This document shows, in pieces, positions 46,343 to 55,470 of a DNA stretch of 64,000 bases (positions are counted from its first letter, which is position 1; each line of letters begins with the position of its first letter). The stretch spans positions 186,001 through 250,000 of the forward strand of contig JAEBDY010000016.1 in the NCBI GenBank assembly GCA_049997955.1. The letters are read 5' to 3'. The position numbers and the translations under genes are program-made. Below the pieces are notes generated by a model. It saw nothing but the letters and a program-made list of their open reading frames with translations. It searched no databases and was not told the DNA's origin. The stretch is from Umezawaea sp049997955 (lineage in GTDB: Bacteria; Actinomycetota; Actinomycetes; Mycobacteriales; Pseudonocardiaceae).

Positions 46343-47593
46343 GTGACATCCCCTCGACTGGCGCGCCGACTGGGCACCGGCAGCGCGGTGACCATCGGCT
46401 TGGGCTCCATGATCGGCGCAGGCGTCTTCGCCGCCCTCGCCCCCGCCGCCCGCGCCGCCGGACCCGGTCTGCTCGCAGGCCTGGCGATCGCCGCCGTCGT
46501 CGCCTACTGCAACGCGACCTCCTCCGCACGACTGGCCGCCCGCTACCCCGCCTCCGGCGGCACCTACGTGTACGGCCGCGAACGCCTCGGCCCGTTCTGG
46601 GGCTACCTCGCCGGCTGGGGATTCGTCGTCGGCAAAACCGCCTCCTGCGCGGCCATGGCGCTCACCGTCGCCGCCTACGCCCTGCCCGACGCAGGCACCC
46701 CCGCTCGCACCCTCGTGGCCGTGCTCGCCGTGCTCGCACTGACCGCCCTGAACTACTTCGGCGTGCAGAAGTCCGTCGTGGCCACCAGGGTGATCGTCGC
46801 GCTGGTCCTGATCGTGCTGGCGCTGGTGGTCACCGCCGCCGCCACCGACGGCCACACCGCCAACCTGGCCTGGGCACCGGGCGCGACCAGCGCACTCGGC
46901 ATCCTGCAGTCGGCCGGTCTGCTGTTCTTCGCCTTCGCGGGCTACGCCCGCGTCGCCACCCTCGGCGAGGAGGTCCGCGACCCGGCCCGCACCATCCCCC
47001 GCGCCATCCCCATCGCACTGGGCATCGCGCTCGCCGTCTACGTCGCTGTCGCCGTCGCCGTGCTCGCCGCCCTCGGCCCGACCGTGCTGGCCGCCGCACC
47101 CGATCCACTCGCCGCCGCCGCGGCCAGCTGGCCGTGGCTGGTCCCGGTGGTCCGCGTCGGTGCCGCGCTCGCCGCACTGGGTTCCCTGTTGGCCTTGGTC
47201 CTCGGCGTCTCCCGCACCACCCTGGCCATGGCCCGCGACGGCCACCTGCCCCGCACCCTGGCCGCGATCCACCCCCGCCACCAAGTGCCCCACCACGCCG
47301 AGGTCACCGTCGGCGTCACCGTCGCGCTCCTCGTGTCCATCGTGGACCTGCGCGGTGCCATCGGGTTCTCCTCCTTCACCGTGCTCGTCTACTACGCCAT
47401 CGCCAACGCCTCAGCCTGGACCCTTCGGCCCGACGAGGGCCGCCCACCACGTGCCGTGCCCGCTGTCGGCCTGCTGGGCTGTCTGCTCCTGGCCGTCACC
47501 CTGCCCCTGGGTTCGGTCCTCACCGGGGTGGTGGTCCTGGCAGTCGGCGCGCTGATCTGGCGGGCGCGACGCACTACCGCGCAGCGAACCTGA
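46343..47593 (+). CDS. APC-family amino acid permease
   Basis: 416 residues from GTG 46343 behind GAGGACGAGA. Twelve helices. The first carries GLGSMIGAGVFAAL, the unwound-helix substrate motif of the amino acid/polyamine/organocation family; FFAFAGYARVATLGEEVRDP is the conserved helix 6 region. Imports an amino acid or similar cation; specificity unknown. Not obviously part of the ars operon. Confidence 0.88.
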   Translation: MTSPRLARRLGTGSAVTIGLGSMIGAGVFAALAPAARAAGPGLLAGLAIAAVVAYCNATSSARLAARYPASGGTYVYGRERLGPFWGYLAGWGFVVGKTASCAAMALTVAAYALPDAGTPARTLVAVLAVLALTALNYFGVQKSVVATRVIVALVLIVLALVVTAAATDGHTANLAWAPGATSALGILQSAGLLFFAFAGYARVATLGEEVRDPARTIPRAIPIALGIALAVYVAVAVAVLAALGPTVLAAAPDPLAAAAASWPWLVPVVRVGAALAALGSLLALVLGVSRTTLAMARDGHLPRTLAAIHPRHQVPHHAEVTVGVTVALLVSIVDLRGAIGFSSFTVLVYYAIANASAWTLRPDEGRPPRAVPAVGLLGCLLLAVTLPLGSVLTGVVVLAVGALIWRARRTTAQRT

Positions 47594-47726
47594 CTCCTGA
47601 GACGCACAGCCGAGACATCGCCCGGAAGGTGGGCCCAAGGTCTCGGACCCCGTGGCGGTGGATGAGATGCCGGTTCGGCTTGTCGGTCGCCGTCCGCGCA
47701 AACCCGCTGAGTTTTGGCCGATCCGG

Positions 47727-48140
47727 TCAGACCGCCCGACGGGAGCGGGCCAGGACCAGCCCTCCGAGAACCACCGCGATCAGTCCGACCGCCAGGGCGA
47801 CGAAGCCGCCGACGACGCGTAGCCATGCTGCTTCGAACGGGATCGAGCGGTAACCGGCGACGCTGCGGTTGAGGTCGAAGGTGAGCAGCGAGAGCACCGT
47901 CCAGGCGGTGGCGCTCTTCAGTTCGCCGCAGTTGATGCGTGCATGGGGGACCTTGTCCCGCATGCGGCTCTCCAGGACATCGAGCAGGGCGGTCTTCCCA
48001 CAGCCCTTGGGTCCGGTGAAGATCAGGATCGGCGCGCGGCGAGTGGTCGGGTAGCCGTTCGGCTCCGGTCGGGTCGTGAACTCCCGCACCAGGGCGATGG
48101 CCCGGTCCCTGCCGTGCAGGTTGATCGGCTCCTCAGGCAT
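47727..48140 (-). CDS. Short P-loop protein with a C-terminal membrane helix
   Basis: 137 residues from ATG 48140 behind GGGGGAACG. It starts INLHGRDRAIALVREFTTRP, then a Walker A in ILIFTGPKGCGKTALLDVLE. After SLLTFDLNRSVAG it jumps to a helix (VVGGFVALAVGLIAVVLGGL) and stops. STAND/AAA-like proteins of this type are usually much longer, so an internal in-frame deletion joined the P-loop to the C-terminal anchor. Same strand and 98 bp behind the solute-binding/VWA genes. Confidence 0.6.
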   Translation of the reverse strand: MPEEPINLHGRDRAIALVREFTTRPEPNGYPTTRRAPILIFTGPKGCGKTALLDVLESRMRDKVPHARINCGELKSATAWTVLSLLTFDLNRSVAGYRSIPFEAAWLRVVGGFVALAVGLIAVVLGGLVLARSRRAV

Positions 48141-48238
48141 GTGCGTTCCCCCATACGAACTGGCGTGAGCGAATACCTTCTCCAGCCTCACCAGCCGACA
48201 TCACTGGTTAAGCGGTCGGGAGACCGGTGATGCGGGTG

Positions 48239-48952
48239 TCACTGGAACACGGCGATCGGGTGAACCACCCACTCCTGGCCGTCCCACGACATCACCCTGC
48301 CCAGGCACACAGCGTTGAACGTGCCTGCCGGCACATCGTGCTTGATCCCCTGGGTCCGACACTCCAGCCGCACCCTCGGCCCGTCGGGCAGTGGTCCGAA
48401 GGGCGCCCACAACACCGTCGTGCCGTCCATCTGGCCGTCGTGCCGAAACTTGCCCTTCAGTGACACGAACGCGTCCAGTTCGCCCAGTGACGCCGTCGCG
48501 GCGCCGGGCTCCACAGCAGGGCCGCGCTCGACGGTCCGCGTCCACAGGTTGACCCGCACCACGTTGCCCGTGGCGCGCAACGCGTCCATCAGCACCCCGA
48601 CCACCGTGATGGCGCTGTTGGTCTTCATGTACCTCTCGACCACCTCGCGGTCGTGCTCCACGCCGCCGCCGAGCTCCCCGAGACCGGGCAGGCGCAACTG
48701 CCCCCGCTTGATCACACCGATCCGGTGGGTCACCTCCTTGACCAACGCGTCACCGAAGCCGCCCACCTGGTAGAGGTCCATCACCGACTCCTCGTCCAGG
48801 TACAGCGGCACGCCCAGCACCTCCCGCCGCGGCGCGAACCGCTTGCGCATGGCGAACATCGTCACGGTGGCCACGACCGCCAGCACGGTCGCCATCCAAA
48901 TGGCCGCCCACGGCCACCACACCGACCACCACAGCGCCCTATCGACAGCCAC
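48239..48952 (-). CDS. Single-pass membrane protein of the SBP/VWA module
   Basis: 237 residues from GTG 48952, overlapping the preceding gene by 14 bp. One N-terminal membrane helix (WAAIWMATVLAVVATVTMFA), a basic stretch, then a soluble domain with MDLYQVGGFGDALVKEVTHR and AITVVGVLMDALRATGNVVR. Topology puts the large domain in the cytoplasm or outside depending on the basic residues after the helix, which favour inside. No family recognised with certainty. Confidence 0.7.
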   Translation of the reverse strand: MAVDRALWWSVWWPWAAIWMATVLAVVATVTMFAMRKRFAPRREVLGVPLYLDEESVMDLYQVGGFGDALVKEVTHRIGVIKRGQLRLPGLGELGGGVEHDREVVERYMKTNSAITVVGVLMDALRATGNVVRVNLWTRTVERGPAVEPGAATASLGELDAFVSLKGKFRHDGQMDGTTVLWAPFGPLPDGPRVRLECRTQGIKHDVPAGTFNAVCLGRVMSWDGQEWVVHPIAVFQ

Positions 48953-50399
48953 GGATCTCCTCCACCGCCCCGGTCAGCGACCCCTCGGTCGCCTCGACCA
49001 CCCGACCCCCGGTGGCGGACGCCACCGAGGCCAGTTCCGCCGGGTCGGCCTCGCCGAAACGGATGGCGTAGGTCGGCGCGGCCGGTGCCGGCCACGCGCC
49101 GACGAACTCGTGCGCGCTCATCCCGGTGTTGTTCTCGCCGTCGGTCATCAGCACCACCGAACCGCCCGTTCCCAGTCGGTAGGCGTGGTCCAGTGCCGAC
49201 CAGATCGCCGTGCCGTCCCGCAGGTCGTCGGACGCCAGCACGGCCAGCAGCGCGTCGACGTCCGCAGGTTCGGTGACAGTCACGGTGCGCTCTTCCAGCA
49301 CCTTCCCGGCGAATCGCACCACGGTCACCACTTCCCCGAGGTGGAACCGGTCGAACCCGCTCAGCGACGCGAACGCCGAGCGCAGGGCCGCGATCCGCTC
49401 GCCCGCCATCGAGGTCGAGTAGTCCAGCACGAACACCACCCGCTGGCCGCGCCCGGCCCGGTCGTGTGCGGCAAGCAAGGCGTCCACGACTTGCTGGGAG
49501 CTGGGGAAGTACAGCGCCGTGCCCACCGGCGCGCGTAGCCGTTCCACGCGCGGCAGTCCCGGGTCCGCGGGTCGGCGCCAGGTGCGTTCCATGATGGCCC
49601 GCTGCGCGGGTTCGGCCCGCAGCCACGCCACCACTCGGTCGTAGGCGGCGCGCTTGTCCGGTTTGAGCAGCATGAGCGGGTAGTCCGACAGCACGATCCC
49701 GTCGCGCGGGTAGACGACTTCCAGCGGCTCGCGTGCCTGCCCGGAGGCGTTGAGGGACAGCACGGTCGACTCGTGGGTGAGCACAGCGTCCACCTCGTCC
49801 TGTCGCCGCAGGTACTCCTCGATGGGGTCCTCGGTCGGCACCGATGCGACCCGGCCCGCCAGGAATCCCTGGAGCTTGTCGCACCGCACGTCCTGCGGCC
49901 GTAGTGCCGCGCCGGTGCCCGCGGCGGCCGTCGCCACGCCGATCAGCGCGGCCAGTCCGCTGCCTGCGACGCGCGGGTCGGCCATCACGTACCTCAAAGT
50001 GCCTTCGCCGGTCCGTTGGGCGATGTCCGCCCACGACGCGCCGCGCAGCGCGGCGACCTTGCCCGACTTCACGCCCATCACCAAGGGCGAGATCATCACG
50101 CTGGTCGACAGCGGCACCGCCGCCCCCCGCAGCTTGAGGTACCTGTTGGACGACAACCACGCCAGGTCGTGCCCGGTACCGCCACGCGCCAATTCCTCAC
50201 TGGCCTGGACGGTCCCCCGGTGCTCCATGCGCAACTCGACCCCGGTGTCCCGGCGCAGGTCGGCCAGCACCGGGCCGAGGTCCGCCAGTTCCGTGCTGGC
50301 CAGCACGGTCAGCGTCGCGGTCTCCGGCGCTCCCCCGGTGCACCCGGCGAGCAAGCCCGAGGCCAGCAGCGCCACCAGCGGGATGACCGGCGGCCTCAT
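48939..50399 (-). CDS. Lipoprotein with solute-binding and VWA domains
   Basis: 486 residues from ATG 50399, overlapping the upstream stop (ATGA). Lipobox LASGLLAGC with Cys20. Residues about 28-290 are a periplasmic-binding-protein fold (LTVLASTELADLGPVLADLR; VMADPRVAGSGLAALIG). Residues 320-486 are a von Willebrand A domain with an intact MIDAS: DYSTS at 326-330, Thr397 in DGTAIW and Asp420 in MTDGEN. It sits on the outer face of the membrane and probably binds a ligand and a metal-dependent protein partner. Confidence 0.85.
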   Translation of the reverse strand: MRPPVIPLVALLASGLLAGCTGGAPETATLTVLASTELADLGPVLADLRRDTGVELRMEHRGTVQASEELARGGTGHDLAWLSSNRYLKLRGAAVPLSTSVMISPLVMGVKSGKVAALRGASWADIAQRTGEGTLRYVMADPRVAGSGLAALIGVATAAAGTGAALRPQDVRCDKLQGFLAGRVASVPTEDPIEEYLRRQDEVDAVLTHESTVLSLNASGQAREPLEVVYPRDGIVLSDYPLMLLKPDKRAAYDRVVAWLRAEPAQRAIMERTWRRPADPGLPRVERLRAPVGTALYFPSSQQVVDALLAAHDRAGRGQRVVFVLDYSTSMAGERIAALRSAFASLSGFDRFHLGEVVTVVRFAGKVLEERTVTVTEPADVDALLAVLASDDLRDGTAIWSALDHAYRLGTGGSVVLMTDGENNTGMSAHEFVGAWPAPAAPTYAIRFGEADPAELASVASATGGRVVEATEGSLTGAVEEIRGCR

Positions 50400-51574
50400 C
50401 GGCAGCCGCCCACGGCGACGATCATCTTCTCCAGCAACGGCAGGTCCGGCAGCCACGCCTCGGTGTTGTGCACGCCGCTGGTGGGCACCGGCAGTCCACG
50501 TCGGCGCAGATACGCGGTCATCTCGCTCTCGTCGGAGGCGTTCAAGGTGTCGTACACGCGGAACCCGAGTTCAACCGCGCGACGACGCAGGTCCGGGTCG
50601 CGCATGACCAGGTCACCGATGCGGTTGCCTGCCGCGGTGAACGCCAGCAGTTCGGGCGCGGTCTCGTGTTGCGCCTCGGGGTAGAGCAGCACGCGGTCGC
50701 GGTCGGGCCGCCCGGCGCGGTCGACCCACCTGAATTGGTGCGCCAGGTACTGGTGCTCGTAGATGACCATGATCGCGCCGAACGACCGGCCCTCCGGGGT
50801 GGTGTACTTCGGCCCCAGGTCGTCGCCGTGTTGGCCCTCGATGTCGAACAGCGGCTTGATCTCCGCAGCCAGCAGAAGGGCCTTCGCCTCGTCCGCCGGA
50901 GGTTCGTTGCCGTTGCGGGCGAACGCGACCATCCCCAGGTAGGTGGCCCCGGAATACGCCTGGCAGGGGTCGGGCGTCTGGGCGATGACCCGGTTGCCGT
51001 TCTTCAGCTCGCCCGAGCCCTTGAGCTTGTCCCAGAACTTCCCCTGCTCCATCAGCTCCACGAGCTTGGGGAGGGACAGGTCGTAGTAGAGCTCCTCACC
51101 GCCGCCCTGGGGCGTGGCCACGCCCTCCGCGTACAGCGCCTCGGCGTACTCGCGGTAGGTGCCGAGCACGATAGGGCTGAAGAATGGCCGGTAGGTGTCG
51201 GTGGGCTTGCCTTGGCGGCGTTGGCGCACCAAATCGGCCGCCGCCTGGCCGGAGGGCATGACGAAGTCGTAGTCTCCCAGGTCCTGCCGCTGAGCCAGCT
51301 CGCGCGAGGCGACCGGTGTGACCTGCACCTGGATGCCCTTGGCCATCAGCATCCGGCGGACTTGGCCGTCCTCGAAGAAGTCACGCTTGGATGCCAGCAT
51401 CGCACGCACCACGGTGACCTTTCGCCACGGCAGCGCGACCGTGCCCGAGGCGAAAAGGGCGATCGTGCCTACGAGGGCCACGGTGACCATTACGCCGAAC
51501 GGGAACAGGAAGCGCTTGTTCCGGAAGGCGGATCTGGCCGGGGCGACGACGGATAACGAAGGCTCTTCGGTCAC
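50396..51574 (-). CDS. Membrane-anchored solute-binding-like protein
   Basis: 392 residues from GTG 51574 behind GGGGGAGTTC. One membrane helix near residues 25-45 (FLFPFGVMVTVALVGTIALF), then an extracytoplasmic binding-protein-like domain: DFVMPSGQAAADLVRQRRQG, LFDIEGQHGDDLGPKYTTPE and FGAIMVIYEHQYLAHQFRW. First gene of a tight operon with the VWA lipoprotein. No ABC permease is nearby, so it is unlikely to serve ordinary uptake. Confidence 0.8.
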   Translation of the reverse strand: MTEEPSLSVVAPARSAFRNKRFLFPFGVMVTVALVGTIALFASGTVALPWRKVTVVRAMLASKRDFFEDGQVRRMLMAKGIQVQVTPVASRELAQRQDLGDYDFVMPSGQAAADLVRQRRQGKPTDTYRPFFSPIVLGTYREYAEALYAEGVATPQGGGEELYYDLSLPKLVELMEQGKFWDKLKGSGELKNGNRVIAQTPDPCQAYSGATYLGMVAFARNGNEPPADEAKALLLAAEIKPLFDIEGQHGDDLGPKYTTPEGRSFGAIMVIYEHQYLAHQFRWVDRAGRPDRDRVLLYPEAQHETAPELLAFTAAGNRIGDLVMRDPDLRRRAVELGFRVYDTLNASDESEMTAYLRRRGLPVPTSGVHNTEAWLPDLPLLEKMIVAVGGCR

Positions 51575-52097
51575 GAACTCCCCCGTACGAAAGTGTTCCC
51601 TGTGCGGTATGTCGCACACCGCTGATCCAGGGTTGCAGACGATTGGCCGGGGTGGAGGACGTTTCACGATAGTGAACTGAGATCGCGTGCGCTGGCGTCA
51701 GCGCCTTGCCGTGCGACGAACTGGACCGGCTCCCTCACCGAATGGTGTGTGGTTGTGCACTCTCCCGCCACGCCTGGGTGGTGAACGCGCATCGGGAGGT
51801 GCTGATGTCCACGGCGATGCACGAGCGCTGTCTACGGCCGGCGATGGTCCGCTGCCCGAACCTGGCGGACCCGCCCGCGATCCTGACCCCGCTGCGGGTT
51901 GCGCCCGACCGGATCCTCGCCGATCACCGCCGATCGACGCGGTACTCGCCGCCGCGGTGGCCGGTTCGAAGTATGCCGAGCAGGGCTGTCCGGTTCACGT
52001 TTCGGTGCAACGGAATTATTCGGTGAGTCCGATGTGGACCGTGACTGTGGCGTGTGCGGCGGAGGTTACCGGCGGTGACCCGGCGATGTATCCGTTT
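51575..52097. other. Gap between SBP/VWA module and toxin pair
   Basis: A plus-strand stretch at about 51930-52110 (VAGSKYAEQGCPVHVSVQRN; SPMWTVTVACAAEVTG) looks protein-like but has no start and is unrecognised. It may be the relic of a gene. Confidence 0.35.
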
Positions 52098-52511
52098 CTA
52101 TCGGGGCTGCATGTCCATGACGTTCACCGAGGTACCCGCGTAGAGCTTCGGCTCGTAGGTCATCACGACGATGGGACTGCCGGCCGCCTCCACCACGATC
52201 TGCGCTACTTCGAGCGCGATCAGGTCCGGGGATCCGGCTCGGGCGACCTGTTCTCCGGTCTCCAGGGCGTTGGTCGCCGTCAGCGTCAGCACGTCGATCG
52301 GACCGGCGGGATCGTCGAGCACCCAGGACAGGTCCGGGTGGTGGCCGTCCAGGTGAATTCCGGCTGATAGCAGTGACAGGGCCGGCACGATCAGCGGACG
52401 GTCGGTGGTGATCGCCTGAACGACCACGGCCTGGGCCAAGCGTGGGTTCCGTTCACGTTCGTAGGCGACCAGAAACGTCGAGTCGAGCAGCAGTGCGCGC
52501 GGCAAGCTCAC
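52098..52511 (-). CDS. PIN-like toxin
   Basis: 137 residues from GTG 52511, overlapping the antitoxin stop (GTGA). It begins with a beta strand and acidic residue (ALLLDSTFLVAYER), as in VapC-type PIN ribonucleases. The later acidic positions are unusual: SPDLIALEVAQIVVEAAG and VVMTYEPKLY replace the usual second Asp pair. Either the metal site is altered or activity is lost. Second gene of the pair. Confidence 0.55.
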   Translation of the reverse strand: MSLPRALLLDSTFLVAYERERNPRLAQAVVVQAITTDRPLIVPALSLLSAGIHLDGHHPDLSWVLDDPAGPIDVLTLTATNALETGEQVARAGSPDLIALEVAQIVVEAAGSPIVVMTYEPKLYAGTSVNVMDMQPR

Positions 52512-52798
52512 GCGGCGTGGCCCGAATCGAGCTGATCCACTCGTGCCAGGAGGTCGCTGGCCTGCACGGCGGTGGCCTGGTACTCGGGCGAGGTGGGGTC
52601 GATGCCCGCACGTGCCAGCAGCGCAACGGTAAACAAATCGCGGTGCTGGTAAGACGCGCGAATTCCGGGCAGCAGCCGGTCGAGTTCGTGGGCGGGCAGC
52701 GCGGCCAACGACTCGGGGGCGACCCCGTCACGTGCCGCGATCCGCCGGACCAGGTACTGGTCAGCGGCCGAGCGGTCGGTGAACGCCGGAGTGGTCAT
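52508..52798 (-). CDS. Putative antitoxin partner
   Basis: 96 residues from ATG 52798. Hydrophilic and helical (RSAADQYLVRRIAARDGVAP; SYQHRDLFTVALLARAGIDP; VQASDLLARVDQL). Gene order, size and the 4-bp overlap fit an antitoxin preceding a PIN toxin. No clear ribbon-helix-helix or AbrB motif, so a DNA-binding role is not established. Confidence 0.55.
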   Translation of the reverse strand: MTTPAFTDRSAADQYLVRRIAARDGVAPESLAALPAHELDRLLPGIRASYQHRDLFTVALLARAGIDPTSPEYQATAVQASDLLARVDQLDSGHAA

Positions 52799-53416
52799 GG
52801 TCTCGATGGTAACCAGGATCGGTCTCGGTCCGAAACAGTTCGCTGGTCGAACGTCGATGGTCGGGCGATCTCGGTGTCCAGCACGCCGCTTGGAAGGGGT
52901 TGCCTCACGGTGTCGAGACGAGCGCGGGTTCCCCTCGATGCGGCCAGCGGCTCCCAGCACCGTCACCCGCGGCCGGCAGGCGCCACCGCGAACGCACCTC
53001 AGCGTGACCACGGTCAGGACGCACGTCGGGGCGTCGCGGACGAAGACGGTCGTCGACGAGCCGGCTTCCACGGCGCACGAAAACGACTCTCAGCGCTCTG
53101 TGGGCACCGGAACATCATCTTTATTTTAATTTGTCCAAATACGGTTCGACTCGAAAATACTCGCCTACGAGTGACCTTCACAGCATCCGTTTGTCCGAAA
53201 TGCTGCCGACAATCCCTCGGTCAACACTTTCCTCACAGCCGATCACAAGGAGTTCCCAGGCACGCACAAAAGCGAATCAAATTCCCTCGACGCCCTAGCG
53301 CGCTACCACCGCGGAAACAGCAGGGAGAGCGCTCGACAGGAAACCGCTGAGTATACCAATTCTTGGCATGTTCAATTCCCCCATCGACATGCGACAGCAC
53401 GCACAGGGGATCTCGA
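52799..53416. other. Intergenic region with AT-rich patch
   Basis: The patch at 53110-53160 (including TTTATTTTAATTTG) is strikingly AT-rich for this DNA and could be a promoter for the small gene at 53417. No other gene seen. Confidence 0.4.
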
Positions 53417-53572
53417 ATGAAGAACACCTCCATTGCGGCCTTCGCTCTCGACGCTACGCGACACGCAACAGGTGCCAACGGCCAGCAGGGTGAATCGACA
53501 CTCATTACCAGTGACCGGCAGTGGTTCCGGAATATCAACTCCTTTCCGGCGCACTGTCCGGTGCACCGTTGA
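53417..53572 (+). CDS. Possible 51-residue peptide gene
   Basis: ATG 53417 follows AGGGGA at 53405-53410. The product starts MKNTSIAAFALDATRHATGA and ends with the aromatic, His and Cys-containing NINSFPAHCPVHR before TGA. Third-codon GC is lower than in neighbours. Length and a polar leader with a compact C-terminus recall precursor peptides of modified natural products, but no modifying enzyme is adjacent except methyltransferases on the other strand. It could be a chance frame. Confidence 0.35.
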   Translation: MKNTSIAAFALDATRHATGANGQQGESTLITSDRQWFRNINSFPAHCPVHR

Positions 53573-53588
53573 CATTTTTCACAGCGAA

Positions 53589-54704
53589 TTATCGGCTTGC
53601 GTTGAGCCTCCAGAGGGAGGTGACTTCGGCGGCTCGCGCGGCGTGCAGCGGATCCTCGCGATCAGCGGCACGCGGATGGCGCGGTCGCGTGTCGGACCTG
53701 CCCATCACGGACAGCCCTGCGGCGGCGACGGCGGAGAGCAGGTCGTCGCGCGACCGCAACCCGAGGTGCTCCGCGAGGTCCGACAGCACCAGCCACCCCT
53801 CACCTCCCGGCGTGAGGTGGCTCGCGAGCCGGTCGAGGAACCCCCGGAGCATCCGGCTGCCGGGGTCGTACACGGCGTGCTCCAGCGGTGAGCTGGGTTT
53901 GGCAGGCAGCCACGGCGGGTTGCACACCACGAGCGGGGCTCGCCCCGGCGGGAAGAGGTCCGTGCGCACCAGGCTGACGCGATCGGCATACCCGAGCCGC
54001 TCGACGTTCTCCCGCGCGCAGTCCAACGCGCGCTGGTCCTGGTCGGTCGCCACGATCGACTTGATGCCGCGGCTCGCGAGCACCGCCGCCAGCACCCCGG
54101 TGCCGGTGCCGATGTCGAACGCGAGGTCCAGCGAGGGCAGCGGCGCTTCGGCCACGAGGTCGACGTATTCGCCGCGCACCGGCGAGAAAACCCCGTAGTG
54201 CGGGTGGATCCGATCACCGAGTCCGGGCACCTCGACGCCGGTGCGCCGCCACTCGTGCGCGCTGATCACGCCGAGCAGTTCGCGCAGGGACATGACCGTC
54301 GCCTCGCCCGTGTGCCCGTAGACCTCCTGGCACGCCTGACTCACGTCGGGAGCCCGGCGCAGGGGGATGACGTGGCCGGGTTCCAGTGGGACCAGCAACT
54401 TCCCCAGCAGGCGAGCGTGCCTGGCCTGCTCCTGGCGGTGCAGGTGGAAGGCCTCGGTGGGCGTCGTCGCGGAACGACGCCCACCGGCCTTTCCGGCTCG
54501 CCTGCCGACGGCTGTCAGCAGTTGCCGCGCGTTCTGGAAGTCACCGCGCCACAGCATGGCGGTCCCCTCGGAGGCCAACCGGTGCGCTTCGTCGGCCGTG
54601 AGGCCGTCGTCGACCACGACGATCTCGGTCGGTGGCGGTGCGCTGCTCTCGGAACGCCATCGGGCGTCCCGCACCTCATCGCCCTCGACCCAACGGACAA
54701 CCAT
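53589..54704 (-). CDS. N5-glutamine-type class I methyltransferase
   Basis: 371 residues from ATG 54704. An N-terminal helical part (GLTADEAHRLASEGTAMLWR) precedes the SAM domain: LAFDIGTGTGVLAAVLASRG, SIVATDQDQRALDCARENVE and the catalytic VVCNPPWLP. The NPPW motif marks amino or amide N-methyltransferases of the PrmC/RlmG class. Target unknown. Transcribed alone. Confidence 0.8.
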   Translation of the reverse strand: MVVRWVEGDEVRDARWRSESSAPPPTEIVVVDDGLTADEAHRLASEGTAMLWRGDFQNARQLLTAVGRRAGKAGGRRSATTPTEAFHLHRQEQARHARLLGKLLVPLEPGHVIPLRRAPDVSQACQEVYGHTGEATVMSLRELLGVISAHEWRRTGVEVPGLGDRIHPHYGVFSPVRGEYVDLVAEAPLPSLDLAFDIGTGTGVLAAVLASRGIKSIVATDQDQRALDCARENVERLGYADRVSLVRTDLFPPGRAPLVVCNPPWLPAKPSSPLEHAVYDPGSRMLRGFLDRLASHLTPGGEGWLVLSDLAEHLGLRSRDDLLSAVAAAGLSVMGRSDTRPRHPRAADREDPLHAARAAEVTSLWRLNASR

Positions 54705-54741
54705 GACTTCCCCCTGGTGCGTTCTTCGTACGATCCGACGG

Positions 54742-55470
54742 TCAGTGCGTGGGCATGACCAGCGGTGCTTCGGACTCCTCGGTGCGATTCGCCGCAGGCG
54801 CCCGACGTGGGAGCAGGACGGCGGGGATCGCGCACACGACCATCAGGACCAGCGCCCAGGTGAAGGTCGTGGCGAACGATTCCGCCGCGGCCGTCGCGGC
54901 GGCCTGGTGGGAGTCGGGATCGGCCAGCGCCGCGGTCGCGGCCAGTTGGCCCTGGCTCGTGGGCAGGACGACCTTGCCCGCGCCGAGCCTGTCCGCCAGC
55001 GTGCCCCCGATGGGCATCGTGATCAGCGCGCCGATGCCCTGCGGCGCCAGCAGGAGACCCGCCTGGAACGCGGATTCACCGCGCACCAGCAGGAAGTAGG
55101 TCGGGAACAGCAGCATGACTCCGAAGAACGACACCGAGAACAACGCCATCGTCAGCACCGAGCCCACCAGGAACAGCGAGATGGCGGGGGAGTAGAGCCG
55201 TTTGGTGCCGAAGCGGTCGGACGCCCAGCCGGTCACCGGGATCACGGCCGCCAGCGTGAGCATGTATCCCGTCGAGACCCACTGGATGGTGTCGAACGAC
55301 GTGCGGAACTGGAGGGTGAACTCTTGGAGCGCGACGTTGACAACGGTCGTGTCGTGGATCGCCATGATCGAGCCGAGGACCACCACGGCGGCGACCTTGA
55401 GCACGGCACGGTCGAGCTTGCCCGAAACGGCCGTGCCGTTTTCGGACACAGAAGTATCAAGGTTTTTCAT
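54742..55470 (-). pseudogene. DHA2-type MFS exporter with large in-frame deletions
   Basis: 242 residues from ATG 55470; intact EmrB/QacA-type exporters have about 480. Helices 1-3 are normal (AAVVVLGSIMAIHDTTVVNV; WVSTGYMLTLAAVIPVTGWA with the motif A-like GWASDRFGTKRL). SVLTMALFSVSFFGVMLLFP then jumps across the middle helices to QAGLLLAPQGIGALITMPIG, and a second jump after GAGKVVL reaches the C-terminal helix. The frame is kept through both deletions. Unlikely to transport. Confidence 0.7.

Noticed and set aside
45857..47296. A 479-codon Gly/Asp-rich frame opposite the APC permease
   Set aside because: Low-complexity antisense shadow; the permease on the plus strand has clear helices and family motifs.
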